Source of the DNA: Microbacterium sp. BK668
Lineage (GTDB): Bacteria; Actinomycetota; Actinomycetes; Actinomycetales; Microbacteriaceae
NCBI RefSeq assembly: GCF_004362195.1
Contig: NZ_SNWG01000001.1
Coordinates: forward strand, 3,038,001-3,102,000
Direction of reading: 5' to 3'
Length of the DNA: 64,000 nt
Position 1 is the first letter of the stretch; the number at the start of each line of letters is the position of its first letter. Below are positions 44,501-53,224 of this stretch, piece after piece. The translations under genes were made by a program, and so were the position numbers. Under the pieces are notes generated by a model. The model saw nothing but the letters and a program-made list of their open reading frames with translations. It was not told the DNA's origin and did no database searches.

Positions 44501-44748
44501 TTCGCGGCCACGATGAAGCCGGGCATGGCCGCCCGCGCCGCCGGGTCGTCGGCTTCGACGGCGTCGGCGAATCCCTCGAGATGATCGACCGCGACCAGGC
44601 CGGCGCACGCTCTCGGAATGCTCGCGAGCGCGGGACCGGTCGATCCGGTGACGTCGGGGCCGATGCCCAGCGGAGCGCTGCCCTCCGCCCACCGGAGGAC
44701 CACTTCGGCGATGGTGGGCGGCTCGACCGGGTGCCGTTCTTCTGCCAT
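41521..44748 (-). CDS. TPR-CHAT domain protease (caspase-like)
   Basis: 1075 residues. An N-terminal part of about 110 residues is followed by a long tetratricopeptide-like helical region (about 115-680: AIQLRWAASSYYALGDLRRCIAAYGSAIELL, LDNLALTYTSLGRLDDALQTYERAR). The CHAT cysteine-protease domain is at about 740-1075, with catalytic His884 in HLAVHGRA and Cys929 in FSGCST; both catalytic residues are present. CHAT proteases are caspase relatives used in bacterial defence (craspase Csx29, TPR-CHAT activating gasdermins). Soluble, no signal peptide. It starts 18 bases from the divergent caspase gene. The target is unknown; the neighbour is the obvious candidate. Confidence 0.9.
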   Translation of the reverse strand: MAEERHPVEPPTIAEVVLRWAEGSAPLGIGPDVTGSTGPALASIPRACAGLVAVDHLEGFADAVEADDPAARAAMPGFIVAANRLVREAMAEVSRLVSAKEHRPVTRLGVATAQLLVDLGGPEAYPDAAIQLRWAASSYYALGDLRRCIAAYGSAIELLEQCRPAMDELLSTCHDNRGLALFSLGEVDDGIADVIAARDVEQQRARHLRTSEEREASAAHLAAIESNLGGAYGEAGEYGLAAAAYVRSLEILEGLPEALAGERTGFVLDNLALTYTSLGRLDDALQTYERARGYLRDSPPAVRKVNADGRALAHSRKGDAEAAAAVFEEILALAEEDVRARISPEVFAASLDRAVENLVPADSEAWRARVAAVEYAEAGDDDRAEEQYRRAASLAREAGDRLTQLVCLAAGAAVIIHRDQRAALSAASEVRQVALAEGLATPVVLANAAASALLASGVEPVDRNTDLVTVSLESRFLIDLLAEQMESYPEEIRARLTGADPGVLAQRLGTAAMRSLAYARATEYLFESLQFAIALGREESIVIRLDRLRRALVAGKRDPDLLHVVLERLREFADTAARDDVRLRALLSLGEHEAYNGEPSRAVADLRAAVEPLERVRSARGAAASDLDRFDSVNQLYPVLVEALLESDGSDAPAQEAYEHLQVARARTVMESLHAQVGAAGAYTPPKLEETVALLAGLPRPTAAVEILVRQSGLTALIVQAGGVARVDASGDPDSLWTVMAGDVRERAAETVELVRTSTLLRDLVKRVESALAPGVAVLLSVDDGLANLPFHAVALGGGYWSDVRSIGRIPAIAMLRYAPRERPAHVSVVAGDSAGDLPGAAQECAHVGDVLQARPLLRDDCTLDAFAAAIRGKDVEIVHLAVHGRADARRGGRAGLLFAGNEGGAQWARFDDLAVLPWRARLIVFSGCSTAVGGPRDGRGLYGIAQLATRAGALSTIASLWPVNDRSAAVFMIEFYSALSRARDGQDQVDLRAVMDAARSGLRRWLSGEPASQASSDIGRPVGDATAHARDGRDLTPVDSQLGIPVTVREPETRDLLHWAPFVLIGDPVLRFSG

Positions 44749-44754
44749 GCGAAG

Positions 44755-44761
44755 AACTGTG
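44755..44761. promoter_or_regulatory. Candidate bidirectional leaderless promoter shared by the CHAT and caspase genes
   Basis: Only 18 bases separate the two ATG codons. On the plus strand AACTGT (44755-44760) is six bases before ATG 44767. On the minus strand the overlapping CACAGT (44761-44756) is seven bases before ATG 44748. Both keep the key A at position 2 and T at position 6 of a -10 box. Neither gene has an SD at its ATG. Confidence 0.45.
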
Positions 44762-44766
44762 CCAGC

Positions 44767-47700
44767 ATGGCGACCACAAGGCGAGGGGGCCGAGCGTCAG
44801 GGGGCGACGTGACGACATACGCATTGCTGGTGGGGATCGACGAGTATACGGGCACCGTCGGGCGGCTGAGGGGTTGCGTCGCCGACGCCGAGGCGATGGC
44901 GCACCTTCTGAGAGAGCGTGTGCCGGGCGTGCAGATCCGCATGCTGAGGAACGCCGAGGCCACCCGCTCCGCCTTCGTCGGCGCGATCGAGGAGCACCTC
45001 GGCCGAGCCGGGACGGGTGACACCGCCCTGCTGTGGTACTCGGGTCACGGCTCCCAGGCGCCCACGTCCTCGGGGACCGATCTCGAGCCGGACGGGTACG
45101 ACGAGACTTTGGTGCTCGCCGACAGCCGCACCCCCGGGGGGCGGGATCTTCTCGACAAGGAGCTCGGGACCCTCATCACCGCGATCGCGAGCAGCGGGGC
45201 GGAGGTGATCGTGGGCCTCGACGCGTGCCACTCCGGAAGCGGGACGCGGGAGGAGCTCGCCGAAGACGTCCTCATCCGGCGTGCGCCGACCGCCGACCGC
45301 GTGATTCCGCGCCCCGCCGGAGCGCTCTCCGACGCCGACGGCGCGTGGTCGCTCGCCGGCCCGCACGTCCTGCTCGCGGCATGCCGCCCGGATCAGCGGG
45401 CGAAGGAGCGCCTTCTCGGCGGCGTCCACCGCGGCGTGTTCACGGCAGCCGTCGAGCGCGCCCTGCACACGGGCGCGGCACGCAGCTACCGGGAGCTCAT
45501 GCCTCTGGTGCGGGAGGCCGTCGTCGCGATGGGGATCACGGATCAGACACCGCAGCTCGAGGCGATCGAGGGGGCGACGGTCGAGGCATCCGTCTTGACC
45601 GGTGCCTTCCGAGGCGCGAGCGGATTCGTCGTGACCTACGATCGGGCGTCCGGTCAGGGATCGATGGATGCCGGAGCCGTCCACGGCGTCCCCTCCGCTG
45701 TCGACGGCACCACCGTCATCGAGGTGCGGCGGGGTGACCTCGCATCGGATGAGCCGCCGGTCGCGACGATGACCCCGCTCGATGTGCAGCCTCAGCGGAC
45801 CCTCCTGCGTCTGGTGACCGGGGAACTGGAACCCGGGATCGCCTACGCCGGCAGGGTCGCGGGGTGGAACGTCCCGCGGACCGGGGTGGCCCTGCCCGCC
45901 GACGAGCCGGAGCTGGAGCGTCTCATTCGGGAGTCCGTCCTGGTCGAGGCGGACCCCGCGGGGCCGTTGCGCGTGGAGAGGACGGACGTCGGCTACGCCG
46001 TCTTCGACGCATCCCCCTCGACCGACCCGGCGCTGCGGGTGACGGCTGGGCCGCTCGGGGCGCAGACGGTCACCGCGACGCTCGAGCGGATCGCGCGCTG
46101 GCGGGCGGTGGAAGCGCTCGCGAATCCCGGCGTCGCGGGCGAGGCCGCGGGCGTGACGGTCGACGTGGTCGCACGCGGCCCGGTGTCGCACGAGCCGGAC
46201 GGCATCGTGATCCCCTACGTGCGCCGCGGCGACGTCCACGAGCCGCAGATCGTCGACGTCGTGGTGACGAACCACACGGACTCGGCTCTGTACTGCGGCC
46301 TGTTCATCCTGTCGCGGTCGTACGCCATCACCTCGGCGCTGGCGGCCGGCGTACCGCTCGTCCCCGCCGGCGGGACCACCCGACGCACGTTCAGAGCGCA
46401 CCTTCCCGCCGACGCTCCCGCCGGCGCCAGGCGGAGCATCGACACGCTCAAGCTCATCGTCTCGACGGAGTCGTTCGATCCGTTCCCGCTGCTGCAGCCT
46501 CCCCTCGACGAGGGCGACGAACGCGATGCGGGTCCCGCCTCGCCGCCGGCCCCGCCGGGAAACGCACTCGACGCGCTCCTCGGCGCCGTGCGCGCGAGAG
46601 ACCTGACGCCTGTCGACGACGCACCGCGCACCGACTGGTCCGCCACCACCGTCCGCCTGATCGCCGAGCGCCCCGCCGACGACGTCGATCTCAGCGGCGG
46701 TGCCGCCGTGGTGGGAGACGCGACGATCATCGCACCTCCCGGGCTCGGCGGAACCGCGCGGCTCGTCAGCTCGACGCAGGTGACACGCGATCTCGGAGCG
46801 CCCCTCGTCCCGCCGCTTCTGCTGGACGATCCGCAGGAGTGGGGGGCGCTGTCGCTGGCTCCCACGAGAGATGTCGATGCGCCGCTCGATGTCCTCGAGC
46901 TCACCGGAGTGGACACCTCCGCCGTATCGCGCGAGACGCCGCTCGTCGTCCAGCTCGGCACGGCGCTCGCACCCGAGGAGCACGTGCTGGCGATCGCCTT
47001 CGACGGAGTGGACTACCGCCCGGTGGGATTCGTCGCGGGCACCGCAGCGGCCGATCGTCACGGCGACGGCGGGCGCGCCCCAGGCACCACGATCCTCATT
47101 ACGTCCCTCCCCGACACAGCAGCGGAGAGGGGGTTCGTCGGATCGGTCAAGCTCCTCTTCCGACGGCTGTGGCATCGCGTGACCGGACGCACCGGCACGG
47201 TGACGCGGCTGGCCATCGCGACCCTCGTGGACCCCGCCGGCGACTCCTCGATCTCGTACGAGGACGACGCGGCCGTGGTGCGCCGTGCCGTCGGCCGGGC
47301 GCAGCGCATCCTGCTCGTCGTCCACGGGATCATCGGCGACACGGAGGGCATGACGCTCGGCTGCTTCACGTCCGATGACCGCCGCACCGTGGCCGACGGG
47401 TACGACCTCGTGCTGACGTACGACTACGAGAGCATCAACACGCCGATCGAGGTCACTGCGCATGATCTCGCCGCGAAGCTCGCCGCGGCGGGCCTCGCCC
47501 CCGGTCACGGCAAGAGGCTCGACATCGTGGCGCACTCCATGGGCGGGCTGGTGAGCAGGTGGATGCTCGAGAAGGAGGACCACTACCCGGAGGTCTCACG
47601 GCTCGTCATGGCGGGGACCCCGAACGCGGGGTCGCCCATTCCGGGCGTCGTCGACCTCGCGACCGTGTGGCTCGCCTTCGCGCTGAACAAGCTTCCCGAG

Positions 47701-48138
47701 CTCGCCTGGCCGCTGCGGGTCGTCGGCGGCCTCCTGACTGCGGTCGAGAAGGTGGACGTCGCCCTGGATCAGCTCGCGCCGTCGTCCCCCTTCTATCAGC
47801 AGCTTCGCGAGGGCGCCGACCGCGGCGTCCCGTACACGGTCATCCTCGGCGACCGGTCGCTGAAGGCCTGGTCGAGGGACGGGCGCGCTCCCGGTCTCGT
47901 CGTCAAGCTTCTCGGGGACGTCATCGACGTCGGGGTGGGCGGCATCTTCCGCGGCGCTGTCAACGACATCGCCGTCTCCCAGCAGAGCGGGAGCGACCTG
48001 GCCCTCACCGGCGGACGCCTGTCGCCCGCGGCCGTGAGGACGGGTATCGCGTGCGACCACATGACGTACTTCTCGCTCCCCGAAGCGCGCGCGGCGCTCC
48101 GCGAAGCGCTCACCGCACCGCCGCGTCCGGGATCCTGA
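44767..48138 (+). CDS. Caspase (C14) fused to an alpha/beta-hydrolase lipase-like domain
   Basis: 1123 residues. The caspase-like domain (about 15-280) opens YALLVGIDEY and has catalytic His94 in WYSGHGSQ and Cys154 in LDACHSG. The middle (about 280-830) has no domain I recognise; VDVVVTNHTDSALYCGLFIL resembles the beta-sandwich that follows caspases in other bacteria. The C-terminal alpha/beta hydrolase (about 835-1110) has VVHGIIGDTEGM as oxyanion region, nucleophile Ser924 in AHSMGG and a late His in CDHMTYFS. No signal peptide. A GTG at 44809 is an alternative start. Perhaps proteolysis releases or activates the lipase; this is inference. Confidence 0.88.
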   Translation: MATTRRGGRASGGDVTTYALLVGIDEYTGTVGRLRGCVADAEAMAHLLRERVPGVQIRMLRNAEATRSAFVGAIEEHLGRAGTGDTALLWYSGHGSQAPTSSGTDLEPDGYDETLVLADSRTPGGRDLLDKELGTLITAIASSGAEVIVGLDACHSGSGTREELAEDVLIRRAPTADRVIPRPAGALSDADGAWSLAGPHVLLAACRPDQRAKERLLGGVHRGVFTAAVERALHTGAARSYRELMPLVREAVVAMGITDQTPQLEAIEGATVEASVLTGAFRGASGFVVTYDRASGQGSMDAGAVHGVPSAVDGTTVIEVRRGDLASDEPPVATMTPLDVQPQRTLLRLVTGELEPGIAYAGRVAGWNVPRTGVALPADEPELERLIRESVLVEADPAGPLRVERTDVGYAVFDASPSTDPALRVTAGPLGAQTVTATLERIARWRAVEALANPGVAGEAAGVTVDVVARGPVSHEPDGIVIPYVRRGDVHEPQIVDVVVTNHTDSALYCGLFILSRSYAITSALAAGVPLVPAGGTTRRTFRAHLPADAPAGARRSIDTLKLIVSTESFDPFPLLQPPLDEGDERDAGPASPPAPPGNALDALLGAVRARDLTPVDDAPRTDWSATTVRLIAERPADDVDLSGGAAVVGDATIIAPPGLGGTARLVSSTQVTRDLGAPLVPPLLLDDPQEWGALSLAPTRDVDAPLDVLELTGVDTSAVSRETPLVVQLGTALAPEEHVLAIAFDGVDYRPVGFVAGTAAADRHGDGGRAPGTTILITSLPDTAAERGFVGSVKLLFRRLWHRVTGRTGTVTRLAIATLVDPAGDSSISYEDDAAVVRRAVGRAQRILLVVHGIIGDTEGMTLGCFTSDDRRTVADGYDLVLTYDYESINTPIEVTAHDLAAKLAAAGLAPGHGKRLDIVAHSMGGLVSRWMLEKEDHYPEVSRLVMAGTPNAGSPIPGVVDLATVWLAFALNKLPELAWPLRVVGGLLTAVEKVDVALDQLAPSSPFYQQLREGADRGVPYTVILGDRSLKAWSRDGRAPGLVVKLLGDVIDVGVGGIFRGAVNDIAVSQQSGSDLALTGGRLSPAAVRTGIACDHMTYFSLPEARAALREALTAPPRPGS

Positions 48139-48150
48139 CGGCGGGGAGGC

Positions 48151-48180
48151 GGACGACGGATGCCTCGGCATCCCTCGTCC
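48151..48180. terminator. Bidirectional terminator between the caspase gene and der
   Basis: GGACGA, C/C mismatch, GGATGC, loop CTCG, GCATCC, TCGTCC: a 12-bp stem in the 49-base gap between two convergent genes. Confidence 0.7.
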
Positions 48181-48187
48181 ACCGCGC

Positions 48188-49714
48188 TCAGCGCTGCCTG
48201 CGCTCGCGCACCCGCATGTTGATGACGATCGGCGATCCCTCGAAGCCGAAGAGCTCACGCAGCCGTCGCTGGATGAAGCGGCGATAGCCCTGGTCGAGGA
48301 ACCCTGTCGTGAAGAGCACGAAGGTCGGCGGACGGGTCGCCGCCTGTGTGCCGAAGAGGATGCGCGGCTGCTTTCCGCCCCGCACGGGGTGCGGATGCTC
48401 CGCCACGAGCTCCGACAGGAACGCGTTGAACTTGCCCGTCGGGATGCGCTGATCCCATGACGCCAGAGCGGTCTCGAGCGCCGGCACGAGCTTGTCGAGG
48501 TGGCGGCCCGTGCGGGCGGAGAGGTTCACGCGCGGGGCCCACGACACGTGGGCGAGGTCCTGCTCGATCTCGCGCTCGAGGTAGCGCCGGCGATCGATGT
48601 TCTCCATGTCGTCGTCGTTCAGGCGATCCCACTTGTTGAAGGCCAGCACGAGAGCGCGGCCGGACTCCAGCACGAGATCGATGATGCGGATGTCCTGCTC
48701 GCTGAGCGTCTCGCTGACGTCGAGGACCACGACGGCGACCTCGGCCTTCTCGAGCGCCGCCGACGTGCGCAGCGACGCATAGAAGTCCGCGCCCTGCTGG
48801 AGGTGCACGCGACGACGGATGCCGGCCGTGTCGACGAACCGCCACAGCCTCCCGCCGAGCTCGACGATCTCGTCGACGGGATCGCGGGTCGTGCCCGCGA
48901 GCTCGTTGACGACGACGCGCTCCTCGCCCGCGGCCTTGTTGAGCAGCGACGACTTGCCGACGTTCGGGCGACCGAGGATCGCGACGCGACGCGGTCCGCC
49001 GATCTCCTGCTTGGCGACGGCGGACGTCTCGGGCAGCACCTTCATGATCTCGTCGAGGAGGTCGGCCACACCGCGGCCGTGGATGGCCGAGACCGGCCAC
49101 GGCTCGCCGAGGCCGAGGTTCCACAGCGCCGCCGCCTCGGGCTCCTGACGGGCGTCGTCGATCTTGTTCGCGACGAGGAACACGGGCTTCCCGCTCTTGC
49201 GCAGGAGCCGCACGACGTGCTCATCGGTGGAGGTGGCTCCCACCATCGCGTCGACGACGAAGAGCACGACGTCGGACAGGTCGATCGCGACCTCCGCCTG
49301 CGCCGCGACGGATCGGTCGATGCCGCGGGCGTCGGGCTCCCATCCGCCGGTGTCGACGAGCGTGAAGCGCCGGCCGAGCCACTCCGCCTTGTAGGTGACC
49401 CGGTCGCGCGTGACGCCCGGCGTGTCCTCCACGACCGCCTCGCGGCGACCGAGGATGCGGTTGACGAGCGCCGACTTGCCCACGTTGGGCCGGCCGACGA
49501 TCGCGACCACGGGCAGCGCCGGGAGGTACTCGATGCCGTCCTCGCCGAGCGCGACGCCCGCCAGGAGCGCGGCGTCTTCATCGTCGAGCTCGTAGTCCGA
49601 CAGCGACGCGCGCAGCGTCTCGGCGCGCTGCTCGGCCAGGTCGTCGTCGAGCTCGGCGAGCCGCTCCGCCAGATGATCGGGCGCGCCCTCGTACTCGTCG
49701 TCTTCAGCACCCAT
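48188..49714 (-). CDS. der: Ribosome biogenesis GTPase Der (EngA)
   Basis: 508 residues with two tandem G domains, needed for 50S assembly. G1 motifs are [12 protein letters not shown] and [13 protein letters not shown]3 motifs DTGGW and DTAGI, G4 motifs NKID and NKWD. A KH-like C-terminal domain follows ([17 protein letters not shown]). The extra ~65-residue acidic N-terminal segment is usual in actinobacteria. Its ATG overlaps the cmk stop (TGATG), so cmk-der are translationally coupled. Confidence 0.97.
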   Translation of the reverse strand: MGAEDDEYEGAPDHLAERLAELDDDLAEQRAETLRASLSDYELDDEDAALLAGVALGEDGIEYLPALPVVAIVGRPNVGKSALVNRILGRREAVVEDTPGVTRDRVTYKAEWLGRRFTLVDTGGWEPDARGIDRSVAAQAEVAIDLSDVVLFVVDAMVGATSTDEHVVRLLRKSGKPVFLVANKIDDARQEPEAAALWNLGLGEPWPVSAIHGRGVADLLDEIMKVLPETSAVAKQEIGGPRRVAILGRPNVGKSSLLNKAAGEERVVVNELAGTTRDPVDEIVELGGRLWRFVDTAGIRRRVHLQQGADFYASLRTSAALEKAEVAVVVLDVSETLSEQDIRIIDLVLESGRALVLAFNKWDRLNDDDMENIDRRRYLEREIEQDLAHVSWAPRVNLSARTGRHLDKLVPALETALASWDQRIPTGKFNAFLSELVAEHPHPVRGGKQPRILFGTQAATRPPTFVLFTTGFLDQGYRRFIQRRLRELFGFEGSPIVINMRVRERRQR

Positions 49715-50493
49715 CAGGCGCCCTCCTCAGCGTTCGTTCCGACAGCGGGGCCGGGCACCCCGGCCTGTCGAAGGGTCGTGCGCACGACGTCGAGGACCGC
49801 GTCGACGGTCTGATCGAAGTCCAGCTCGGTCGAGTCGACGACGGTGACTCCCGGGGCGGCGGTCAGGAAGTCCACGACCCGCGCGTCCGAGGCATCCCGG
49901 CGGTGGAGCGCTTCGGCGACCGCACCCGGGTCGTGCGTGTCCAGCTCGGCACTGCGTCGCGCCGCCCGCACCTCGGGCGCGGCGGTGAGGAGGATCCGCA
50001 CCGGAGCCTCCGGCGCGACCACCGTCGTGATGTCACGGCCCTCCACGACGACCCCGCGGAGCCCGGACTCGGCGACGAGCGAGCGGAACAGCGCATTGAC
50101 CGTCTGCCGGACGGCGGGGACGCGCGCGACGCCGCTCACGGCATCCGTCACCCGGGGCTCGCGGATCGCGGCCGTGACGTCCGTGCCGCCGACACGCACC
50201 CAATAGGCGTCGGGGTCGAGCGAGATCGCGTACTCGAAGTCGCCCGCGACATCGAGCACGGCGGTGGAGTCGGACGTGTCGGCGCCGTGCGCGAGTGCGT
50301 GCCAGGCGAGCGCGCGGTAGGCCGCGCCGGTGTCGAGGTAGCCGTAGCCGAGGGCGCGCGCCACCTGCTTCGCAACGCTCGACTTGCCGCTGCCGGCGGG
50401 ACCGTCGATCGCGATGACGACGGGCGCGATCGACGCGCCGGTCTCGCCCTCGACCCCGATCCCCGGGCGCGTCGAAGGGTCAGTCACTGACAC
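49714..50493 (-). CDS. cmk: Cytidylate kinase
   Basis: Phosphorylates CMP and dCMP. 259 residues. P-loop [15 protein letters not shown] (about 31-45), [29 protein letters not shown] and a LID region [11 protein letters not shown] are present. A GTG at 50493 is chosen because GGAGG is seven bases upstream; it lies inside the end of tyrA. The sequence GGCCTGTCGAAGGG near its C-terminal coding end is the complement of part of the hairpin at 16717-16770. Confidence 0.95.
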   Translation of the reverse strand: MSVTDPSTRPGIGVEGETGASIAPVVIAIDGPAGSGKSSVAKQVARALGYGYLDTGAAYRALAWHALAHGADTSDSTAVLDVAGDFEYAISLDPDAYWVRVGGTDVTAAIREPRVTDAVSGVARVPAVRQTVNALFRSLVAESGLRGVVVEGRDITTVVAPEAPVRILLTAAPEVRAARRSAELDTHDPGAVAEALHRRDASDARVVDFLTAAPGVTVVDSTELDFDQTVDAVLDVVRTTLRQAGVPGPAVGTNAEEGA

Positions 50494-51586
50494 TCGCAAT
50501 CCTCCAGCCTCGGGCTTCGAGCCCCTCGATGGCACCCCTCAGGGCGCTCGGCACGACCGAGATCTCGGCGAGGCCGAACTGCGCGCCGGGCGAATGCTCC
50601 AGGCGCAGGTCCTCGACGTTGACCCCGAGCTCCCCCAGCTCGCCGAAGAGGCGGCCGAGCTGGCCCGGGGTGTCGTCGACCATGACGACCAGGGTCTCGA
50701 AGCGGCGATTCTGGCCGTGCTTGCCGGGAAGCCGCTCCACGCCGTCGTTCCCGCGGCGGATGGTGTCGGCGACGGCGCGACGCGCGCCGGGGACGTCGGG
50801 ATCGCGCAGCGCGTCGGCGACGGCGGACAGGTCGGCGGCGATCGCGTCGAGCACGTCGACGACGGGCGCCGAGTTCGCGCCGAGGATCTGCACCCACAGT
50901 TCGGGAGCGGATGCCGCGATCCGCGTCGTGTCGCGCACCCCCTGACCGGCGAGGCGCAGCGATCCCTCGGGCGCGTCGATGAAGCGTCCCGCGAGGAGGC
51001 TCGCGACGAGCTGCGGGACGTGCGACACCAGCGCGACGGCCCGATCGTGCTCCTCGGGACTCATCTCCAGCGGCATCGCGCCCAGGTCCAGCGCGAGGCC
51101 CTCCACGACGGCGAGATCGGATGCCGAGGTCTCCTCGTCGCGGCACACGACCCACGGGCGTCCGACGAAGATGTCGGCGCGGGCCGAGATGGCTCCGCCC
51201 CGCTCGCGGCCCGCGAGGGGGTGCGAGCCGATGTAGCGCCGGAGATCGACGCCGCGCCGGCGCAGCGCGACCAGGGGCTCGAGCTTGACGCTCGCGACAT
51301 CCGTCACCACCGCTCGGGGGAAGCGCGCGAGCTCCCGCTCGACGACGTCGGCGGTCACGTCGGGCGGGACGGCCACGACCACCAGCACCGGGTCGTCGTC
51401 GTCGCGCGCGGCGCGGCCGGCACCGTAGTCGACAGCCAGGCGAAGCTGCGCGGGTGAGGTGTCATCGAGGGCGACGTCGACGCCGTAGGCGGTGAGGGCG
51501 TGACCGATGCTCGATCCGAGGAGCCCGGCGCCGACGATCCGCACCGGCCCCTGCACGCGAGCGGAGAGCGCGCCGGTCGCCTGCAT
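50480..51586 (-). CDS. tyrA: Prephenate dehydrogenase
   Basis: NAD-dependent oxidative decarboxylation of prephenate to 4-hydroxyphenylpyruvate for tyrosine. 368 residues. Rossmann motif [32 protein letters not shown] (catalytic His region) and [20 protein letters not shown] are present, with a C-terminal ACT domain ([29 protein letters not shown]) for tyrosine feedback. The ATG at 51586 overlaps the rluB stop (TGATG); a GTG three bases upstream is possible. Overlaps cmk. Confidence 0.93.
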   Translation of the reverse strand: MQATGALSARVQGPVRIVGAGLLGSSIGHALTAYGVDVALDDTSPAQLRLAVDYGAGRAARDDDDPVLVVVAVPPDVTADVVERELARFPRAVVTDVASVKLEPLVALRRRGVDLRRYIGSHPLAGRERGGAISARADIFVGRPWVVCRDEETSASDLAVVEGLALDLGAMPLEMSPEEHDRAVALVSHVPQLVASLLAGRFIDAPEGSLRLAGQGVRDTTRIAASAPELWVQILGANSAPVVDVLDAIAADLSAVADALRDPDVPGARRAVADTIRRGNDGVERLPGKHGQNRRFETLVVMVDDTPGQLGRLFGELGELGVNVEDLRLEHSPGAQFGLAEISVVPSALRGAIEGLEARGWRIASVSD

Positions 51587-52413
51587 CACCGTGTCTCCTG
51601 GTCCCCCGGCGACGTCTCGTCCGTCGCCTGGCGCGAGGGTGTCTCGGTCGCGCCGCTGTCACGGCGCGCGAGAGTCAGCAGCGCGCCGCGTTCCACCTTA
51701 GTCAACTCGCGTGCCCGGCCGACTGGGAGGGTTCCCAGATGCAGCGGTCCGAACTGGCGGCGGACGAGCTCGACGACGGGATGCCCCACCTCGGCCATCA
51801 TCCGTCGCACGATGCGGTTGCGGCCGGAGTGCAGCGTCAGCTCCACGAGCGACTCGCCCCCCGCGTCGGAGCTGGACAGGAGACGCGCCTTGTCGGCCGC
51901 GATCGGGCCGTCGTCGAGCTCGACGCCGCGGGTGAGGCGCTGGACGGTCTGGGGGCTCACGCGCCCCTCGACCTTGGCGATGTAGACCTTGGTCACGCCG
52001 AACGAGGGGTGCGCCAGCACGTGGGCGAGCTCCCCGTCGTTCGTAAGCACGAGCAGTCCGCTCGTGTCGGCGTCGAGCCGGCCGACGTTGTAGAGGCGCT
52101 CCGACCACTCCTCCGCGTAGCGGCGCAGGTCCGGCCGTCCGCGGTCGTCCTTCATCGAGCTGACGATCCCGCGCGGCTTGTTGAGCATGACGTAGCGCTT
52201 GGACTGGTCGAGCTGCACCGCCGTGCCGTCCACGTCGACGAGGTCGGTGACGGGGTCGATCCGTGTGCCGAGCTCGGTCACGACGGAGCCGTTGACGCGC
52301 ACCCTGCCCTCGACGATCATCTGCTCGGCGACGCGACGGGACGCGACACCCGCGTTCGCGAGGACCTTCTGGAGGCGGATGCCTTCCGGTCCAGCATCCA
52401 TATCGGGTGTCAT
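51586..52413 (-). CDS. rluB: Pseudouridine synthase RluB/RsuA family
   Basis: Converts uridine to pseudouridine in rRNA, most likely 23S. 275 residues. S4 domain IRLQKVLANAGVASRR..., then the catalytic GRLDADTSGLLVLTNDGELAH with its Asp, and SGRNRIVRRMMAEVGHPVVEL. The ATG at 52413 has GGAG close upstream; the extra in-frame sequence before it is basic and unlike the family. Gene order scpA-scpB-rluB is conserved in Gram-positive bacteria. Confidence 0.94.
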   Translation of the reverse strand: MTPDMDAGPEGIRLQKVLANAGVASRRVAEQMIVEGRVRVNGSVVTELGTRIDPVTDLVDVDGTAVQLDQSKRYVMLNKPRGIVSSMKDDRGRPDLRRYAEEWSERLYNVGRLDADTSGLLVLTNDGELAHVLAHPSFGVTKVYIAKVEGRVSPQTVQRLTRGVELDDGPIAADKARLLSSSDAGGESLVELTLHSGRNRIVRRMMAEVGHPVVELVRRQFGPLHLGTLPVGRARELTKVERGALLTLARRDSGATETPSRQATDETSPGDQETR

Positions 52414-52594
52414 CGTCTCCCCCCATCCGGCGTTCCCGCGGGACCGCCGCGGCTCAGGCTCCGACCGGGCCCGCCGGTCGAGCCCACGCATCGACGCGCG
52501 AACCCACGCGCCGGGGTCGCGGGAATGCGAGGGATGAAGCGTGGGTGTGTGTGTTGAGCCTCGGGGCGGGGCCGGGAGTTGGACGACCGGGAAT

Positions 52595-53224
52595 TCATCG
52601 GACGATCTCCTCGAAGCCGTCGGCGCCGTCGTCGAGGAGCGGCGAGATGTGCGGAAGCTCGTCGAGGGAGTTGATGCCGAGGTTCACCAGGAGGGCGTCG
52701 GTCGTGGCGTAGTGGATGGCGCCCGTATCGGGATCGGTGAAGGCCTCCGTGATGAGGCCCCGCGCCAGGAGCGTCCGTACGACGGAGTCGACGTTGACGG
52801 CGCGGATCGAGGCCACCTGCCCCCGGGTGACGGGTTGCTTGTACGCGATGACCGCGAGTGTCTCCAGCGCCGCCTGCGACAGCCGCGACGGCGCCTGCGC
52901 GTTGACGAACTCCGAGATGAGGTCGTCGTGCTCCTCGCGCACGTACAGGCGCCACCCTCCTCCCACCTCGCGCAGCTCGAAGCCGCGCCGGGGGCCGGCC
53001 GCGCGGCCGTCGTAGTCGTCGACGAGCGACTCGATCGCCTGCCGGACAGCCGGCACGGGGGCGCCGACCGCGGTCGCGAGCGCGACGAGGCTCTGCGGCT
53101 CCTCGACGATCAGGAGGATCGCCTCGAGCTTGCGGGCGACGGATGCCTCGTCCCGCGCGCCCGCCGGGATGCGTGCCGCGCCATCCGTCGGCTCCTCGGC
53201 CGGCGCGGTCGGGTCATCGGTCAT
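52595..53224 (-). CDS. scpB: Segregation and condensation protein B
   Basis: Kleisin-associated winged-helix partner of SMC-ScpA. 209 residues. KLEAILLIVEEPQSLVALATAVGA (WH1) and LETLAVIAYKQPVTRGQVASIRAVNVD (WH2) are the family signatures. The start overlaps scpA by 11 bases. A gap of 181 bases to rluB has no recognisable signal apart from a short TG run. Confidence 0.95.
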   Translation of the reverse strand: MTDDPTAPAEEPTDGAARIPAGARDEASVARKLEAILLIVEEPQSLVALATAVGAPVPAVRQAIESLVDDYDGRAAGPRRGFELREVGGGWRLYVREEHDDLISEFVNAQAPSRLSQAALETLAVIAYKQPVTRGQVASIRAVNVDSVVRTLLARGLITEAFTDPDTGAIHYATTDALLVNLGINSLDELPHISPLLDDGADGFEEIVR

